In this document: positions 7,581 to 9,757 of the stretch, piece by piece
Layout: each line of letters opens with the position of its first letter
How positions within the stretch are numbered: the stretch's first letter is position 1
NCBI GenBank assembly: GCA_020722405.1
Contig: DYKW01000057.1
Location: 1 to 9,757, forward strand
Direction of reading: 5' to 3'
From: Anaerolinea thermophila
Lineage (GTDB): Bacteria; Chloroflexota; Anaerolineae; Anaerolineales; DRKV01
DNA: 9,757 nucleotides
Position numbers and translations under genes: made by a program
The notes under the pieces: generated by a model
What the model was told of the DNA's origin: nothing
The model's database searches: none
What the model saw: only the letters and a program-made list of their open reading frames with translations

Positions 7581-8485
7581 TTCTGTCCTCCAAGAAATTC
7601 ATCCACTTCCACGCGCATAGGCAGAGAGGGTTGTGCGCCAGGGCGCGTAACCGCCAGGGCGGCGGCGGCATTGCCAAAACGGGCGGCGGCTTCGGGCGAA
7701 AATCCTTCTGCCAGAGTAGCGGCAAAAGCGCCCACAAAGGCATCGCCTGCGGCCACAGTATCCACTGCCCGGACAGGGTAGGCCGGGATATGAATACGCG
7801 TCTCTGCCGAAACGACTAAAACGCCCTTTTCCCCTAACGTAATCAGCAGGTTGCGCACACCCAGGGCAAGCAATTTCTCAATTGCCAACTCAAGGGTCGG
7901 CGCTCCAGCGATTTGAAGGGCCTCGCCCTCATTGGGGATGAGATAATCTACCTGCGAAAGAATCTCCGCATCCAGCAGTTGGGCTGGGGCCGGATTCAGG
8001 GCCACCCGTACCCGATTTTTCACAGCCAACGAAATTGCTTCACGAACAGTCTCTAACGGGCTTTCCAACTGGAGAACGAGAACATCCGCTTGCGAAAAAG
8101 CCGCCTGAGCTTGATGCAAATGGCCCGGTAAAAGTGAAAAATTGGCCCCCGAAGCAACCACAATGGTATTGTGGCCTTCATCATCTACAGTAATAAGAGC
8201 AATGCCGGTGGGCTGTTGTGATTGCGTAAAAACACAGGTCGTATCAATTCCATCCTGGGCGGCAAGCCTGCGCAGGTCTTCTCCAAAACCGTCTGAGCCA
8301 ACACAACCAATCAAAGAGACGCGGGCGCCCATCCGCGCGGCGGCAACTGCCTGGTTAGCGCCTTTCCCGCCAGGGATGGTAGCAAACTGCCCGCCGAGAA
8401 TCGTCTCGCCAACATGCGGAAGGCGCGGGGCACGGACAACAAGGTCCATATTCAAGCTGCCAACCACAAGAATATTTCCGCTCAC
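7577..8485 (-). CDS. rbsK: ribokinase (PfkB family)
   Basis: This 302-residue kinase phosphorylates ribose at O5 with ATP, giving ribose 5-phosphate for the pentose phosphate pathway and nucleotide synthesis. PfkB features in order are SLNMD (10-14) at the sugar site, GGKGANQA (39-46), NPAPAQ (164-169), NEGE (185-188), and DTVAAGDAF (242-250) with catalytic D248 and the anion hole before it. The length is typical. It starts with GTG, overlapping the rbsR stop as GTGA (8482-8485), with a strong GGAGG 5 bases upstream, so it should be well translated and coupled to the repressor gene. Deoxyribokinase is possible from family membership, but rbsD next door favours ribose. Confidence 0.95.
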   Translation of the reverse strand: MSGNILVVGSLNMDLVVRAPRLPHVGETILGGQFATIPGGKGANQAVAAARMGARVSLIGCVGSDGFGEDLRRLAAQDGIDTTCVFTQSQQPTGIALITVDDEGHNTIVVASGANFSLLPGHLHQAQAAFSQADVLVLQLESPLETVREAISLAVKNRVRVALNPAPAQLLDAEILSQVDYLIPNEGEALQIAGAPTLELAIEKLLALGVRNLLITLGEKGVLVVSAETRIHIPAYPVRAVDTVAAGDAFVGAFAATLAEGFSPEAAARFGNAAAALAVTRPGAQPSLPMRVEVDEFLGGQK

Positions 8486-9483
8486 AGGCTCCTCCCAGTG
8501 CTTTCACGCAATACAAGTTGAACGGGCAGCACGTTTCGGCGCCGAGGCAGGGCCGGGTTTTGGATACGGTCTAAAAGCAGGTTGATTGCCAATTGTCCAA
8601 TCGCTGGTTTGGGCTGGGCAACGCTGGTGAGAGGCGGGGTGATATAAGCGCCCAGTTCAATATTATCAAAACCAACCACAGAAATATCTTGCGGAATACG
8701 CAGGCCAAGCTGGGAGGCTGCCCGAATGACGCCGATCGCCATCATGTCATTACAGGCAAAGATAGCTTGTGGACGGGGGAGGCGCTGGAGCAACTGCAGC
8801 CCATTGGCATACCCGGATGAAGCGTGGAAATCACCGCGCAAGATGAGGGTTTCATCCACCGGGATGTTGGCCTGTAGGAGCGCAGCGCGATACCCCGTAA
8901 CACGCTCGGCGCTAGGGGTGAGGTGTGAAGGCCCGGTGATGCAAGCAATCAGACGATGTCCCAACGAGAGCAGGTGTTGTGTGGCGACAAATCCGCCCTG
9001 ATAGTTATCGGTAATAACGGTATCGAGTTCGAGGTTGCCCATATCGCGGTCTACAACCACCAGCGGCAAGCCCTTTTGCGTAATCAAGGAAAGGGCGGCG
9101 CGATTTTCGCCAGACGCCACAAAAACCATGCCGTCCACCTGTTTATTTTCAAGCACCTCGGTATACACCCGCTCTTTTTCCAGGTCATTTTCAGTGTTGC
9201 ACAAAATAATGCTATACCCGCGCTCAAAAGCCGCCGTCTCAATCGCGTGTCCAAATTCAGCGAAAAACGGGTTGGCGCTATCAGGGAGAATCAAACCGAG
9301 CGTGTGCGTCTCGCCACTGCGCAAAGAACGTGCCAGAGCATTGGGCCGGTAGCCCAAGTCACGCATCGCCCGCTCCACCTGCTCACGTACCGTTTCTGAG
9401 ACATAGCGGGTGTGATTAATCACGTGCGACACCGTAGCCGAAGAAACATCTGCCCGAGCCGCAACTTCTTTTATGGTGGCCAT
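8482..9483 (-). CDS. rbsR: LacI-family ribose operon repressor
   Basis: This 333-residue protein resembles E. coli RbsR along its whole length. It has an N-terminal helix-turn-helix (about 4-24, with VSSATVSHVIN), a hinge helix (NALARSL, 48-54) that inserts into the operator centre, and a sugar-binding effector domain with SANPFF (69-74), VDRD (144-147), CNDMMA (244-249) and GFDNIELG (271-278). The effector domain shares the fold of RbsB, so ribose is the expected inducer. It is the first gene of the operon, behind a promoter with a 28-bp palindrome, so it most likely represses itself and all downstream genes. The ATG at 9483 has a weak AAAGG 5 bases upstream, which may keep repressor levels low. 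Confidence 0.93.
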   Translation of the reverse strand: MATIKEVAARADVSSATVSHVINHTRYVSETVREQVERAMRDLGYRPNALARSLRSGETHTLGLILPDSANPFFAEFGHAIETAAFERGYSIILCNTENDLEKERVYTEVLENKQVDGMVFVASGENRAALSLITQKGLPLVVVDRDMGNLELDTVITDNYQGGFVATQHLLSLGHRLIACITGPSHLTPSAERVTGYRAALLQANIPVDETLILRGDFHASSGYANGLQLLQRLPRPQAIFACNDMMAIGVIRAASQLGLRIPQDISVVGFDNIELGAYITPPLTSVAQPKPAIGQLAINLLLDRIQNPALPRRRNVLPVQLVLRESTGRSL

Positions 9484-9510
9484 AGAAGCCTTTGGAAACC
9501 TAAAACTAAA

Positions 9511-9538
9511 ATTTAATCGTTTACGTAAACGATTAAAT
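9511..9538. promoter_or_regulatory. perfect 28-bp palindrome, likely RbsR operator
   Basis: All 14 base pairs on each side of the centre (between 9524 and 9525) are complementary. The core cgtttacgtaaacg has the central CG expected of LacI-family operators. It starts one base after the -10 and covers the predicted transcription start, 27 bp before the rbsR start codon. That position fits direct repression by the adjacent regulator. The palindrome is seen in the sequence; binding by RbsR is inferred. Confidence 0.85.
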
Positions 9539-9539
9539 C

Positions 9540-9568
9540 AGTATATACCTTTTTGGCGCGTGATTCAA
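9540..9568 (-). promoter_or_regulatory. sigma70-type promoter of the rbs operon
   Basis: On the minus strand TTGAAT (9568-9563) is followed by a 17-bp spacer and TATACT (9545-9540). The spacing is ideal, and the -10 matches the TATAAT consensus at five of six positions. The transcription start would fall near 9533, inside the palindrome. It is the only good promoter found upstream of the seven rbs genes. Confidence 0.75.
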
Positions 9569-9591
9569 CTATCAAAACTGTAATGAAAGCA

Positions 9592-9623
9592 AAAAGAGAC
9601 CGACAGCACTGTCAGTCCCTTTT
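9592..9623. terminator. hairpin terminator, possibly bidirectional
   Basis: AAAAG at 9592-9596 and CTTTT at 9619-9623 bracket a stem formed by GAC..GACAG and CTGTC..GTC with two mismatches and a small loop near 9607. The minus-strand transcript ends in a U-run. It lies 30 bp after the stop of the upstream partial gene and just before the rbs promoter, so it separates the two transcripts. The symmetric A/T ends would also work on the plus strand. Confidence 0.6.
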
Positions 9624-9652
9624 GAGCAGCACAAAATAGCAGCCTGGGAGCG

Positions 9653-9757
9653 TTATAACGCGTGAATGAGGTACTGGGCCGCCAGCGAGGAGGCCGCTAC
9701 TGCCAACCAGGTCGGCGCGCCCACCAGACATGCAATCGCTTCAATCGGCAGCCAGTG
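9653..9757 (-). CDS. C-terminal end of an unidentified gene, truncated by the window
   Basis: The frame enters at 9757 and stops with TAA at 9653-9655, giving 34 residues. The tail is largely hydrophobic, with LVGAPTWLAVAASSLAA followed by QYLIHAL, and could be a final membrane helix. The downstream hairpin terminator and the minus-strand orientation of the neighbouring operon support this reading. A plus-strand frame from an ATG at 9664 also stays open but lacks supporting signals. No family can be named from so short a piece. Confidence 0.45.
   Translation of the reverse strand, partial: HWLPIEAIACLVGAPTWLAVAASSLAAQYLIHAL

Overview
The window holds a complete ribose-uptake (rbs) operon on the minus strand, followed downstream by an intact insertion sequence. 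The organism is probably a bacterium of moderate GC content. The sugar-binding protein is a lipoprotein rather than a soluble periplasmic protein, and together with the general protein style this suggests a monoderm-like lineage such as Chloroflexota (Anaerolineae). That placement is an inference from sequence style; there is no marker gene to prove it.

Layout in the direction of transcription (from 9757 down to 1): the C-terminal end of an unidentified minus-strand gene (stop at 9653), its hairpin terminator (9592-9623), a sigma70-type promoter (9540-9568), a perfect 28-bp palindrome just downstream of the -10 (9511-9538), then rbsR (LacI-family repressor), rbsK (ribokinase), rbsD (ribose pyranase), a first rbsC permease, a double-length rbsB, rbsA (double-ATPase subunit) and a second rbsC permease. 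Most junctions are 4-bp GTGA/ATGA overlaps or a stop next to a start, so translation is probably coupled. Wider gaps occur only around rbsB, and a 9-bp GC-rich hairpin separates rbsB from rbsA. A terminator at 1743-1765 closes the operon.

The genes form one pathway. RbsB captures ribose outside the membrane, RbsA and the RbsC subunits import it, RbsD interconverts pyranose forms so that the kinase substrate is available, and RbsK makes ribose 5-phosphate. RbsR probably represses the whole operon, including itself, from the palindrome.

The main oddity is rbsB. It encodes one lipoprotein with two complete ribose-binding domains in tandem (855-bp unit), and their central 551 bp are identical at DNA level while the flanks have diverged. 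The operon also carries two different permeases for a single ATPase. Together this suggests a heteromeric or two-headed ribose importer.

Positions 153-1641 are an IS4-like element with perfect 18-bp terminal inverted repeats. Its transposase retains the DDE residues and the YREK signature, and an inverted repeat around its ribosome-binding site looks like protection against read-through expression. The element seems to sit between promoter-like sequences (1667-1730) and an AT-rich short reading frame starting at 149. I saw no CRISPR array, tRNA, rRNA, defence system or phage module.
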